NCBI GenBank assembly: GCA_034401135.1
Contig: JAWZSP010000007.1
Location: forward strand, 620,001-684,000
Origin: Volutella citrinella
Lineage: Eukaryota; Ascomycota; Sordariomycetes; Hypocreales; Nectriaceae
Length of the DNA: 64,000 nt
Reading direction: 5' to 3'
This document shows positions 12,167-22,446 of the stretch, piece by piece; position 1 is the first letter of the stretch; each line of letters starts with the position of its first letter. Both the position numbers and the translations under genes were made by a program. The notes beneath the pieces are model-generated. The model made no database searches. It was given only the letters and a program-made list of their open reading frames with translations, and had not been told where the DNA came from.

Positions 12167-12630
12167 TGACATAATACAACGTGACAGCTTTCCCATTCTG
12201 CCATTGATCAACGGTGGCTGCCCTTTCCACAGGTCACCCCGGGCATTCGCGTCGTTCTTCCCGGGCGTTCCGAGTGCTGTGAACCTGCGTGTCATCACCG
12301 GGCTCCTTCCTTCAATGTTCCCATCATGGATCGCGTTGTTACCCGGGCGGCCATTTTGTTTATGTGATGTTATCAGAATCCTTAGCCAACCCTCTCCCGA
12401 TCTTTAGCAATCCTGTTTAATAGTATCGAACGTTGAATACATTTAGTGAAATCATTCTGAGCCATTCTGGTAGGGCCCTATAATAATTACCAGGGGTGGG
12501 TGGTCGAGGGCCCCAGCAGAGCCCGTAGCTCACCGTGGTTGCTGGGTCTAGTAGCCTCCTCGAGGTGAAGCCAACACGAGCAATTAGGTGCTGGGTTGGT
12601 CAGCGTACTCAGCGTACATGTACTCATCAA

Positions 12631-12740
12631 TGATCCTAAGGCCCTGGCCCTGGATGAATTCTAATCCTAGTTGAATCCTAACGACACCAATTCCGCTGCC
12701 TAACCCCACAGACATCTATACACTATTCCCACCCTAAAGC
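12631..12740 (+). repeat. Diverged direct repeat, copy B
   Basis: Same ordered blocks as copy A (11998-12115). It runs directly into a sequence resembling the hydrolase 3' end (CCCACCCTAAAGCTGGAAC at about 12735), in the same orientation as the real gene, so the repeated unit seems to include hydrolase-derived DNA. Confidence 0.55.
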
Positions 12741-12873
12741 TGGAACTCGTGTTTGGATTCGTCTATCAGTTGCTCCTGTGACTAAATTAATAGTCTTATA
12801 CTCTGCGTCGTATCTAGGCCCGTAATAACCCTGACACCAGGAATTAGGTGCTGGCCTTGCGTCTTGTCAAGTC

Positions 12874-13818
12874 CTAACCCTTTACCCACCCCAAGACTGA
12901 ACTCGTGAATGTTTCACGGCCATCAATGAAGCATACATGCCCGGCATTCTTGATAACGACCAAGTTGACATTCGCATCCTTGCCCGCATCTCTAAACCCC
13001 TTTTCGATCTTGTCCCGCATATCAGACATCGTCTGGGGAAGATTTGCATCCTTCTCCCCAACCACCAACAGCGCATCGTCAACCGAGGCACCAATCTTTT
13101 CAAACCGGGGTCGAAGGTCAAAGGTCTCGCTGCGGAGAGCGTGACAGCAGGCCTCGAAGCCATCGAGGGTGGTCCCAACCATCTCGGCCCGCACGCGGCC
13201 GGCCTCTTGAGGGTTCTTCTCTATCCAATCCTTCCCGAACCATCGCTCCATGGTTCCCTGGGTAGTGGCTTCCATGTTGCCAGCTTCCCGCGCAGCAGCT
13301 ACGCGGGGGCCGAAGAGATCCTCTACACCGGCATTGATTGGCGAAGATGAGATGGTGTCACAGATGACGAGCTTGCTGACAATATTTGGGTACTTTGCGG
13401 TGAAAAAGACACCCTTGGCCGCACCCATGGAGACACCGATCCAGGCATGCAGGCTGTTAATGTCCAGTGTCTTGAGAAGATACCGCACATCATCGGCCAT
13501 TGAGTCGAAAGTCGTATCGAGCTCCTTTGGCACTGACGATGCCCCATGACCGGGCTGGTTGTACCTCAGCGTGCGGAAGCCGTCATTGTTGAGGGCCTTG
13601 ACGACGTGATCCCACACACCAAACGTCGTGCAGAGAGAATTGGAGAGGAGGACGACGGGCCCGTTCGCCGGAGCAGTATCCAAGGCATAAGACAGAGTGC
13701 CCGAGTTGGGGAGCTGTAGGGTACTGGCCATCCTGTAGGCGTATCGGGATCGATGAAGCAATGCTGTTCGGGGCCTGATGCTCCGCGTTACATGAATCAT
13801 GGGATTTCGAAGCAGCAT
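12874..13818 (-). CDS. Alpha/beta hydrolase, 3-oxoadipate enol-lactonase-like
   Basis: Intronless, 314 residues. Catalytic triad positions are visible: Ser130 in the nucleophile elbow GVSMG, Asp257 in VVGEKDANL and His294 in NAGHVCF. The NQPGHGASSVP segment and overall length fit the PcaD/enol-lactonase group, which hydrolyses 3-oxoadipate enol-lactone to 3-oxoadipate in the beta-ketoadipate pathway; other small esterases of this fold are possible. Residues 1-29 are basic with no acidic residue (about seven Arg) and precede a second Met that would be the usual family start, so this is either a mitochondrial presequence or an upstream alternative start. The gene is divergent from the Zn2Cys6 factor, with 245 bp between their ATGs and a shared regulatory element, which ties it to the cluster. 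Confidence 0.85.
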   Translation of the reverse strand: MLLRNPMIHVTRSIRPRTALLHRSRYAYRMASTLQLPNSGTLSYALDTAPANGPVVLLSNSLCTTFGVWDHVVKALNNDGFRTLRYNQPGHGASSVPKELDTTFDSMADDVRYLLKTLDINSLHAWIGVSMGAAKGVFFTAKYPNIVSKLVICDTISSSPINAGVEDLFGPRVAAAREAGNMEATTQGTMERWFGKDWIEKNPQEAGRVRAEMVGTTLDGFEACCHALRSETFDLRPRFEKIGASVDDALLVVGEKDANLPQTMSDMRDKIEKGFRDAGKDANVNLVVIKNAGHVCFIDGRETFTSSVLGWVKG

Positions 13819-14063
13819 AACGATAATTCGTGTGTTGGTTGCGGGCGTGGTTTTGATATCGTCAGCGGCTTAAGGTCGCTCCACCCCCGCATTCGGCCCT
13901 AGTCGGCATCGCCGGAAGCATGCATCCGATGCACCGGATCCCATCCGGGGTCGGCCCCATTTGCATCGTAAAGCTCCAACCATCCCTGGATGGAGACATC
14001 GATCCGACGATTCCTCTCAATCCACCCAGCTACTGATCCATTCTCTGTCAGGAGTTCACTTCG
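13819..14063. promoter_or_regulatory. Bidirectional promoter, hydrolase / Zn2Cys6 factor
   Basis: A 245-bp divergent intergenic region. It holds the cluster element at 13919-13931, which is part of a near-palindrome ATCCG-N6-CGGAT (13924-13939), giving a CCG-N6-CGG pair, plus further ATCCG copies at about 13952 and 14002. The density of CCG/CGG triplets suggests that the adjacent regulator also controls its own expression. Confidence 0.6.
13919..13931 (+). promoter_or_regulatory. Cluster element CATGCATCCGATG (copy 1)
   Basis: Identical over 13 bases to 18801-18813, and related to 22177-22186 and 24487-24499. It lies 101 bp upstream of the hydrolase ATG and 133 bp upstream of the regulator ATG. 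Proposed binding site of the cluster's Zn2Cys6 protein; that role is inferred. Confidence 0.6.
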
Positions 14064-16665
14064 ATGGATACCAACTCTGAGTCGTCGGCTGCTGCCAAGC
14101 GCCGCATGCGACGCATCCCGGAATACTCCCGAAAGCGGAACGCCCTGAGCTGTGACCGCTGCCGCAAGGTATGTTGTGGTGCCGTGTGATGCGGGTGGGC
14201 CGTCTTCCGCTGCATACTTGTCCGTCACTTAAGAGTACCCTGGCTGACTAGTCCAGCGCCGTTGTAAGTGTGTGCCGGCCGCGTCTGGCACTGGCTGCGT
14301 GACGTGTTTGGAGAACAATGTGGCTTGCTCGTACACTGCGCCGCGAAAGACGCGTTTCTATGGGAGCTTGGATGATTTGAGTGACAGGTTAGGCTCCTGC
14401 TCATCATCAAGGAGCCAAACAAGCTAATTAGTGGCTAGGTATCGTTGTCTCGAGGCCCTTGTCAAAGGGTCCTTTCCCAATGAAGCCCTCGACACTGTCC
14501 CGGACCTGGTGAAGCTGGGGCAAAAGATGGGTTTCGAGATGCCCAGCCTGTCAGATCCTAGCAGACCAACGATACAAGTTGAAAACCTGGTCCAACCGGC
14601 TGTCCAGTGCTCCTCTCCGCCCCCGACAATCAGCTCCTCGATTGACACACATGCGTCCGTGGATGGCAAGACGCATGGCGAGGAGCCTCAAGTGTCAATG
14701 GTACAGGATAATGCCGGCCACAGGCACTACATTGGGCCCTCAGGCACGCTTAACTTCTGGAACCAACTGCGACGGTTGGTCAACACCAATGATGGTTCTC
14801 ATGGGTCGTCTAGCAGGGACATGGAGGTTGCAACCAGCAAGTTCATGCAGGACGACACCACGCAGGCCCTGGAGGCGGACGAGGAAGACGAGGAGGCCAC
14901 TGAGCAGCCCGATTTCAGTGATCTGGCGACTCAGGATGGCCCGTCTCCTGGCTCCATAACGTCTGCGATTGCTCGGGACTTTACTCGACTCCCGGCTGCC
15001 GACATGGACGAGATCCTACAGCAGTTTCCAGCCCATGAGGTCCTGGAACAGCTGATAGACTCGTACTTCAAGAGGGTGCATGACGACTTCCCCTTGTTCC
15101 ACCGAGCAACCTTTGAGGACGAGTACGAGCTCTACATTGTCCAGGCTCGGCGCCGTCCCAAGCTCACCCAAGCTCGGCAGCGGCATCTCCCGGACTGGGG
15201 CTGGATTGGGTGTCTGCACATGATGATGGTGTTTGGCTCCATCGCTGATCCATCCATCTCCAACGTCGATCATGCCATGCTCAGACGGAGGGCCGTGTCT
15301 GTTGCTCGGGCCCTGCTCCCACAGTTCATCTCCAAGTGTTCGCTCACCAATATCCGCGTGCTGCTGCTGCTGGCTCTCTTTCTGCACAATAACAACGAGA
15401 GAAACGCCGCTTGGAACCTCACCGGGACGGCAACTCGCACCGCTTTTGCGCTTGGGCTTCACAGATCCGACATCGGCTCCTCCTTCCGCCCCTTGGAGAG
15501 GGAGGTTCGCAAATGGGTATTCTGCACCCTTTACTCGTTTGAGCAGTTCCTAGCCTCGAGCCTTGGGCGGCCAAGTGGTCTGCAAGATGTTGACGTTGAA
15601 GTCGTCGCCCCAAGGGAGGGGTTCGTGGATGTTGGCACCGGCACTGACGCCAAGCTTATCTCGTGGTCACTCAAACTTCAGGCAATCCTGGGCAAGACGC
15701 GGTTGCTTCATCTGAGTGCCGAGCGAGTCTCATCAGCTCCGACTGTTGAAGAGATCATGACCTCTTTGGACAACTGGAAGACGGACATCGCAAAAGCGCC
15801 TGGCTTCGATGTTCCGTGGATCAAGAGCTCGGGTCCCGAGTTGATATGTACAGACGACGCCAACGCTTTGGACATGGAGGAGTTGAAGGTATCGCTGGCA
15901 TGGAAGACTCGTGCTCAGCTTCGAGCTGTCCTGCTATTGCACGTACAGTTCAGCTACATCGCCATCGTGGCAACTCGACCAGCCCTCCTCCGCGACGTCG
16001 CCTTGGCACGAAAATCGTCAGCGGGACAGCCCAAGTCGCCGCTCTCTGCACATGGCGCCTTGTGTGTCAAGCACGCGTGCCAACTGAGCTACATCATGGT
16101 GCTGCTCGACTACTTCCAGGTCATAAACGGCCTCTCCGGCTTAGACATCTTTTACGGATATTGCGCTGCCATGATCTTGATCCTGCGACTGCTCCGGCTT
16201 CGGCCGGGTGAGACTGTCGAGGACGAGCACAACGACGAGGCAACTCTGCAGACCAGGACGCGCGAGCTGGTCACAAACGTACGAGACGTGATAAACCGCA
16301 CTAACAAATCAGGGTCGATGAAGCGGTTTGCTCAGGTCGTCGATACCTTCTCGGAGTGCGCCAACAACCCAAGCGAGCCGCCAAAGATCAGCGCTCTTCA
16401 GTATCAAGGACTGATTGGTAGCGTGAACATGGGTGGTGTCCCGTATGACCAGTTCAGCACGATGGAGCATGTCCAGTCAGACCCTACACAGGGTTTAACA
16501 GGATTTGGAACGCTGGAGAGTTTGTTGGATTTCATCCCCATGACTGGCTTTGGGGCAATCGAGGGATCCATGCCGCTGTTTATGCCAACCAACGAGATGG
16601 CGATGCCCGACTGGCCAGATATGGAGCCGTTGCTCGGGTACGGGGATCAGGGGAAGATTGGATAG
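14064..16665 (+). CDS. Zn2Cys6 transcription factor, likely cluster regulator
   Basis: Predicted 820-residue protein, join(14064..14168,14257..14387,14439..16665), junctions in phase. The binuclear zinc cluster is C30-x2-C33-x6-C40-x8-C49-x2-C52-x6-C59 and is split by intron 1 just after CDRCRK. The large third exon carries the fungal-specific middle homology region: YFKRVHDDFPLFHRATF at about 210-226, then NLTGTATRTAFALGLHRSD and the LGRPSGLQDVDVEVVAPRE loop. An acidic Asp/Glu-rich stretch precedes it (about 150-165). Family members bind CGG triplets and activate catabolic or secondary-metabolite genes, often in response to a pathway compound. Its place inside the cluster, with CGG/CCG elements in all the shared promoters, supports a pathway-specific role. 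Confidence 0.93.
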
Positions 16666-16863
16666 GGGGGATTCATCCTTTTACATGTAACATATGAGAG
16701 CATTGTATCATATTCATTTCAGGTCGGCGTTAAAGCGGAATCCAATGATATTAAGCTAAGCTTGGTTCCTGGCAACCTGCCAATAGCCATAACACATGGC
16801 CATTGCAGGCAGCCAACTCGATGGCACCAAAGCCACCAATGCTAACTACGTTGGGGAAACCCT

Positions 16864-18489
16864 TTAGGTGGTGTAACGGAAGTCGGGATGCTTCTCGCCC
16901 AGGGTATTGAGCTCGTCCTCGGGCAGATCCCGGAGATGGTCTCGCTTGCCCATGTCGCGCTGCTTGTTCTCCCAACGGCAACAAATCCACATGTTGATGG
17001 CAGCGATGATGCCGAGAACTTGGAAACCGATGCAGACAGAGATACCGGGCACGTAGAACGGGCCGTCCTTCTTGGGAAAGATGAGGGCCGAGATGATGCC
17101 ACCGACTTGGCCGCAGCTGACGGCAAAGGCCGTGACGGTTCCACGCTTGACATTGCCAACGACTTGGTTCACACTGAGGAAGTTAGTACGCGGATTTGTA
17201 TAAAGACGTCGAGAGAACTTACCACCAGGCGACAACGAGGGGCTGACAGATGTAGATACCAATGGCTGCAAAGTAAAGACCCATGTACCGTATGTTTCCA
17301 TTCAAGTGCAGCATCGTGATAATGCAGCCCATGATGCTGATGAGGTATCCAAGGATGCAGAACGGGCCGCGGCGCTTCATCTTGTCGGAGACCATACCGA
17401 CAAGCACGGACACGATGCCCGATGCGATGCGGATAGGAGCGGAGAGAAGGTTGGACTTGAGGCTTCCCCAGCCGAAGGTCTGGAGGATGGTCGGCGTGAA
17501 GACGCTGATGGAGTAGGCTGTGACGCAGACGGCCAGTAAGAACCTTCCAGTCCTTGAGAGAGTGAAGAGCGCCCTTGAGCGTCATCTTCTCGTGCTTGGT
17601 GTTGCTTGCCTGAGAATCGGCCTCCAGGGATCGAAGTAGCCATGCCTTCTCCTCCGGCTTGAGGAAGGTCGAGTCATGGGGGAAGGGCGGGATATAGAGG
17701 AAAGCAAGGACAGCAGCCGCGCAGGTCATGGCACCCTCGATGAAGAAGATCCACGACCAGCCCGAGTAGCCGCCAGTGCCGTCCAGGGAGCCCAGGCCGG
17801 CGCCCAGGAGGCCGGAGATTGTGCCGGCGATGTCGTTGGAGACCATGAACCAGGCCATGCGGGTCAGGAGCTGGTGTCGTCGGTACCACGAGCCGATGAG
17901 GAACAGGCAGCCGGGGAACATGCCGGCCTCGAAGACGCCGACGAACAGGCGTGCGGTCATGAGGCCGCCAAAGGACTTGCAGAAGCCTGCAAAGGTGACA
18001 GACACTGGATGGAGTTAGCCAAGACTCAGAGGAGGACTTGTACTGGTGCGTTGACTTACAGCCCCATCCCATTACCAGGGCCGCAATGTAGTAGCGTGGC
18101 TGGACGCGGGTGAGAATCATGTTGGAGGGGATCTCGAGCAGGATGTAGGGGATGTAGAAGACTGCATGAATAAGTTAGACCAAGCAACTAAAGCCATCGG
18201 TAGAAGACTCACTCATGACGATAAGATTATACTGATTGCCAGTCATCTTAAGGTCCTTCTCCAGATTCCACAGTCGGGCATTGCCAATGTTGACGCGGTC
18301 CAGAAAGGTCAAGGTGTAGAGCAGGATGAGAAGCGGCAAGATGCGCCAATCAATCTTGCGGACGATCCTCGCGGCCTCGACGGGGTCCGACTCCAGTTCC
18401 TGGAGCGAGCCCCCCTCGATCTTCTCGAGGTGGTCGAAGCCTTCCTTCTCCTTCCGAATGCTCGGAGAGTGAGGTTGCTGCTCGGCCAT
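16864..18489 (-). CDS. MFS permease, anion:cation symporter (Tna1/Dal5-like) type, apparent frameshift
   Basis: Exons complement(16864..17173, 17223..18004, 18060..18161, 18213..18489), giving a roughly 490-residue 12-span carrier. Family marks: IDWRILPLLILLYTLTFLDRVNIGNAR (TM1), YILLEIPSNMIL (TM2), ARLFVGVFEAGMFPGCLFLIGSWY (TM4 region) and a central loop ending LKDWKVL. The family imports organic anions such as nicotinate, allantoate and aromatic carboxylates, so uptake of the pathway substrate is plausible. At about 17537-17543 the frame of the first half (DWKVL) must shift by one base to reach the second half (LAVCVTAYSISVF). One extra base in the CTTACT context explains it, and no intron fits. 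Either the gene is broken or the sequence has an error. It is divergent from the monooxygenase. Confidence 0.82.
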
Positions 18490-18762
18490 TGTGAGGAAGG
18501 TCTTCTTTGTGTTTGAGATTGATGTTGCTTGAGGGTTTAGGTGCTTGAGGGCGAAGCTTCATGACAGAATGTCGAGGAGGGCCACCATGTTTTGTAAACG
18601 GAGGCGACTTGCCGCCAAGCGCGTGGGGTTGTCTGGGGTTGTCCGGGGTTTGGCAGATGTGAAGGGGGATGGATCCGGGGTAGAGGTGTGATTGTGGAGA
18701 AGCTGAAGGTGCTAGCGATGCTAGTGGGAGGAGCCATGGATCCGAACGAGGTCACAGGGTTG

Positions 18763-18777
18763 CGGATGTGGCATCCG
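18763..18777. promoter_or_regulatory. CGG-N9-CCG palindrome
   Basis: Reads CGGATGTGGCATCCG: two six-base arms around TGG. Inverted CGG triplets at a fixed spacing are the classical target of dimeric Zn2Cys6 regulators. It sits 24 bp from a copy of the cluster element and shares its CATCCG half. Confidence 0.55.
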
Positions 18778-18800
18778 ACGGAAGTGGTCTCCTTCGGCTT

Positions 18801-18813
18801 CATGCATCCGATG
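18801..18813 (+). promoter_or_regulatory. Cluster element CATGCATCCGATG (copy 2)
   Basis: Exact 13-base match to 13919-13931. It lies 312 bp from the permease ATG and 219 bp from the monooxygenase ATG. Confidence 0.6.
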
Positions 18814-19031
18814 GGATGTTGGTCAACGTCTGGGGAAGAGTAGTGTCGACAACCAGAGACTAGAGAGACTCTAGCATGTTCGTCATTCCGTCAGTGCTCG
18901 TTGATTAGTCTATTTATTGTCGCTGTGAGAACTCTTGGGTTGTCTTTGTACCCTCACCACCAACCAACATTGAACACTCAGCCAAGAATCAAATCATCTC
19001 CAGTGTCTGACTCTGCACCACCATCAACATC

Positions 19032-20400
19032 ATGCCTACCGCCACTCGATCTCTCAATGTGCTCATTGTTGGAGCTGGCCTTGGCGGTCTCGCTTCCGGC
19101 CTCGCCCTCCAGACCGATGGCCACAAGGTCACCATCATCGACGCCGCCCCTGAGTTTGCTGAGGTATGCTGCCGCCCCCCTGTCTATTCTTTTAGCCACG
19201 GCTCTCTTCTCCACACCGCCATCTTACTGACGCTTGCTCCCCCAGGCTGGTGCTGGAATCCGAGTGCCTCCCAACTCGAGCCGCCTCCTCATTCGCTGGG
19301 GCGTCGACATGGAGAACATGAAGAAGTCGACTTCCAACAAGTACCACTTCATCCGCTGGAAGGACGGCGATACTATCGTCAAGGTTCCCTTTGACAACAT
19401 TGTAGAGACGCACGGTGCTCCCTACTACCTCGTCCACCGTGCGGACCTGCACGCTGGGCTCCTTGACGCCGCTCGTCGGGCTGGTGTCGTGATCCACAAC
19501 AAGAAGCGTGTCATGGAGTATGACTTTGACGCACCCAGCGCCACAACCCAGGACGGAGAAGTCTTCAAGGCCGACCTGGTCATTGGCGCAGACGGCATCA
19601 AGTCCATCGCCCGTCCCCTGCTCACCGGCAAGCCCGATGTGCCCCGGGACACGGGCGATGTTGCCTACCGAATCCTCATCCCTGGCGAGAAGCTGCTGGC
19701 GGACCCCGAGCTGGCCTCCCTCATTACCGATCCTTGCACTACGTCCTGGTGCGGTCCCGAGGCCCACTTGGTTGGCTACCCGATCCGCAACGGCGAGATG
19801 TACAACATTGTCGTGTGCGCCACGTCCCACAACGAGACCACGGACGAGGTCTGGGTCATCAAGGGCGACAACCGCGAGCTGTGCGAGCGCTTCGGCAAGT
19901 GGGAGTCGCGCGTGCAGAAGCTCTGCGCCCTGACTGGCGACTTCATGAAGTGGCGGCTGTGTGATCTTCCCATCCTCTCCCGCTGGGTCCATCCCTCGGG
20001 CAAGGTCGCCCTCCTCGGAGACTCGTGCCACCCCATGCTGCCCTACCTGGCCCAGGGCGCCGCTCAGGCCTTCGAGGATGCCGCTACTCTTCGCCAGTGT
20101 CTTGCTCTTGACACCGACCTGCACACAGCACTGAACAAGTACGAGAGCATCCGCATGCCCCGGGCGAGCCTGGTGCAGGAGAAGACCAGGGAGCACCAGT
20201 ATATCCTCCACGTTGACGACGGCCAGGAGCAGGCTGCTCGCGACGAGCAAATGCAGCTGAATGCCGAGGAGAATCCCGTCTTCTGGGGCTACGATGATCG
20301 CAGGAAGTGGTTGTTCAGCCACGACGCCGAGGTCTTGGACAAGGAGGGCGCAAACTGGTTTGTGTCGGCGAAGCAGGCGGGCAGCGTGACAGCCCATTGA
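19032..20400 (+). CDS. FAD-dependent aromatic monooxygenase, salicylate hydroxylase-like
   Basis: Predicted 428 residues, join(19032..19163,19246..20400). The dinucleotide-binding GxGxxG is GAGLGG at 14-19, the DG motif GADGIKS is near 159-164, and the GD motif is LLGDSCHPMLPYLAQGA near 301-316, the last being characteristic of the salicylate-hydroxylase branch of group A flavin hydroxylases. Such enzymes use NAD(P)H and O2 to hydroxylate, often with loss of carboxyl, turning salicylate into catechol; 4-hydroxybenzoate- or other benzoate-type substrates cannot be excluded from sequence. No signal peptide or peroxisomal tail, so probably cytosolic. In the cluster it would act on the acid made by the aldehyde dehydrogenase. 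Confidence 0.9.
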
Positions 20401-20752
20401 TAGACTAGAGCGTTATTCCTTAATATTTGAGTGCTAGTTATGTTATAAATCCTATTATCTTATCTTGAACGACTCCCCTGTCTTCACTGCTCCATATCAG
20501 CCTCTGGATTTCAGTATCAAAATCATACCTCGGCCGGCAAATCAACGTGTTGAACAATTCGACTTATGTCTGAAGTCCAGTTGCCAACATGAGATACTTG
20601 CTAGTCTTGAGTGAAATGCCTTCCATATGATTGGTTCGGGATAGACAAAGTGCGTCCTTTCCTACGTAGCAACGATAGAAACTGGAGCAAGCACGCTGAT
20701 TCAGAATGCAATATCGAAATTCTGATCAAAGCTTGTGTTACAGTACAGCTCA
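20401..20752. other. Convergent 3' intergenic region
   Basis: A 352-bp spacer between the stops of the monooxygenase and the 2-hydroxyacid oxidase. AT-rich, with no coding signal; it probably holds both terminators. Confidence 0.55.
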
Positions 20753-22060
20753 CTAAAGCCTCGCCTCTACTCTCATCAACGCATGAGGGCCCAGCTCATC
20801 CAAGCCAAGGCAGCCAGCCAGCGCCATACAGGCCCTAAACTCTTCTTCCAGGATACTCAATGCATTCTTTAGTCCTCGTTCGCCATCATACGCAATCGCC
20901 CATAGGGCGGGACGTCCAATCCACACCATGTTGGCGCCCAGACACATTGCCTTGAAGATGTCCGATCCTCTACGGACACCGCCGTCAAAGTGCTGCAGAA
21001 CTCAGCTTCAGAGTCTCTAATAGGTCAAGATGAAGACTTACCACAGGGACACGCCCTCTCACTGTGCTGCAAATGTCCTCGAGGACTCGCAGCGTCGGCG
21101 GCGAGCCATCGAGCTGTCGACCGCCGTGGTTGGACACGAAAATGGCATCGGCGCCATTCTCGATGGCCAGTTCTGCATCCTCGGGAGTCATTATACCCTT
21201 GACCCAGATTGGAAGCTCTGTGATGCCTTTGAGGTATCTCACTGCTTCCCATGTCAGGGAAGGATCTGGCGCTGTTAGCTACGCTTCTCTCTTCTATCAC
21301 ACGAAGCCACGTACCAATCTTATTGCTCGCGTCAGCAGAAACAGTCTTGGACTTGCCCTGAATCTCGTCTGTCCGGTGCTCTGATCCGGTCTTGACACCC
21401 ATCGCCGCGTCAAAGTTGGCCATCCGCAGGTGAGGCGGAACCCTGAAGCCGTTGCGGATTTCCGAAAGACGCCTCCCAAAGAATGGGGTATCAACGGTCA
21501 GCACGATTGCTTTGTACCCGGCCTCTGTATGCATTAGCAGGGGATGAATTGGGTAGAATCAGTTATGGCATACCCTCAGCCCGCCGAATCAGTGCCTGGC
21601 TTGTTGCCCTGTTCTCGAAGAGATACATCTGGAGAACACACTCGCTCTGGCCCTCAAGTCCCGCGGCCTTTCTAGAGGCATCTGCAGCTTCCTTGACATC
21701 TTCCAGCGAAGTCGTCGAGAATGTGCTCAGTCCCATGGGCGTGCCAAATGCACCGCTGCCTCGAGCCGTGGCCACCTCGCCATCTGGATGTGCCATTCTT
21801 TGCATCGCCGCAGGGGCAATACAGCAGGGAAACGGGATCTCATTCCCATTGGGAAACACTTTGGTCTTGGTGTTGGCTCCAGCCGCATTGCATAAGACTC
21901 GTGGCTTGATGTACCACTTCTGGTACTCACTACGGTTGGCTCGCAGCGTTATCCCGTCCATCGAGCCCCCGTTGAAATAGTCTCGGACCATCTTGGGGAG
22001 ATGCTTTGCGGCATGCTCCTCGAGATCATCGATGGAATGGACTAATGGTTTCGCTTCCAT
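20753..22060 (-). CDS. FMN-dependent (S)-2-hydroxyacid oxidase/dehydrogenase, mandelate-oxidase candidate
   Basis: Predicted 386 residues, complement(join(20753..20992,21042..21265,21315..21524,21574..22060)), all phases checked. A single FMN_dh barrel with no cytochrome b5 domain, so it resembles glycolate/lactate/mandelate oxidases and not flavocytochrome b2. Visible active-site residues: Tyr28, Tyr146, Arg180/181 in TVDTPFFGRR, Lys255 in WVKGIMTPEDA, and His279 and Arg282 in SNHGGRQLD; the phosphate-binding end is FDGGVRRGSD...GRP. Phe114 sits where spinach glycolate oxidase has Trp108, a substrate-size determinant. The protein ends ...VEARL, and -ARL is a variant PTS1, so peroxisomal location with H2O2 release to catalase is plausible. 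The start is the first ATG; frames further upstream begin only at GTG. Confidence 0.92.
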
Positions 22061-22446
22061 GTTGGCGGTTCGATAGCAAGTCACAATATTGCGATGAATC
22101 CAGAATCACCAGCGGATGGGGTCTCGAATATGGCTTGAGCTTTGATATAATCTGGCTGAAACTGGTAAGCCTGGTGCGGATGCATGTTTCCGAAGAGGTG
22201 TCGTTGCACGCTAACTACCAGAGTCTCCCACATGATTCTAGTAGCTCTACACCGGTCCCCACAGTAGAATGTTACCTAAAGTATTATCAAATGTCGGCTA
22301 GATCAGCCTAGCCTAGATGTCTGCTGTGGGTAACTAATCTCGTGTATCAACACCCAAGCCCCTGGCGAGTTCACAACCTATTGAACATTATTCCTCCAGC
22401 ACGACGCATTGAGAAGTCGAAAGACACATGTACATTACTCTATGTT
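22061..22446. promoter_or_regulatory. Promoter of the 2-hydroxyacid oxidase gene
   Basis: A 386-bp region between the oxidase start and the decarboxylase stop, both on the minus strand. It contains CGGATG at 22113-22118 and a CGGATGCATG copy of the cluster element at 22177-22186. No coding signal. Confidence 0.55.
22177..22186 (-). promoter_or_regulatory. Cluster element, 10-base match (copy 3)
   Basis: The plus strand reads CGGATGCATG, the reverse complement of the first ten bases of CATGCATCCGATG. It lies 117 bp upstream of the oxidase ATG. Confidence 0.5.

Larger units (their letters stand above)
11064..12873. other. Intergenic, AT-richer, repeat-bearing
   Basis: About 1.8 kb between the F-box-like gene and the hydrolase is visibly richer in A/T than the flanks. 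It contains two diverged copies of a roughly 120-bp element plus fragments related to the 3' end of the hydrolase gene (listed separately). A short direct repeat, AATTAGGTGCTGG, occurs at about 12584-12596 and 12842-12854. No intact gene was found. Confidence 0.55.
18490..19031. promoter_or_regulatory. Bidirectional promoter, permease / FAD monooxygenase
   Basis: A 542-bp divergent region. Its central 60 bp contain a perfect inverted pair CGGATG-TGG-CATCCG (18763-18777, a CGG-N9-CCG palindrome) and the cluster element at 18801-18813. No coding potential. Confidence 0.6.

Noticed and set aside
19192..20397. 401-codon open frame antisense to the FAD monooxygenase
   Set aside because: Shadow of a clear flavoprotein gene on the other strand; no domain and no start context of its own.
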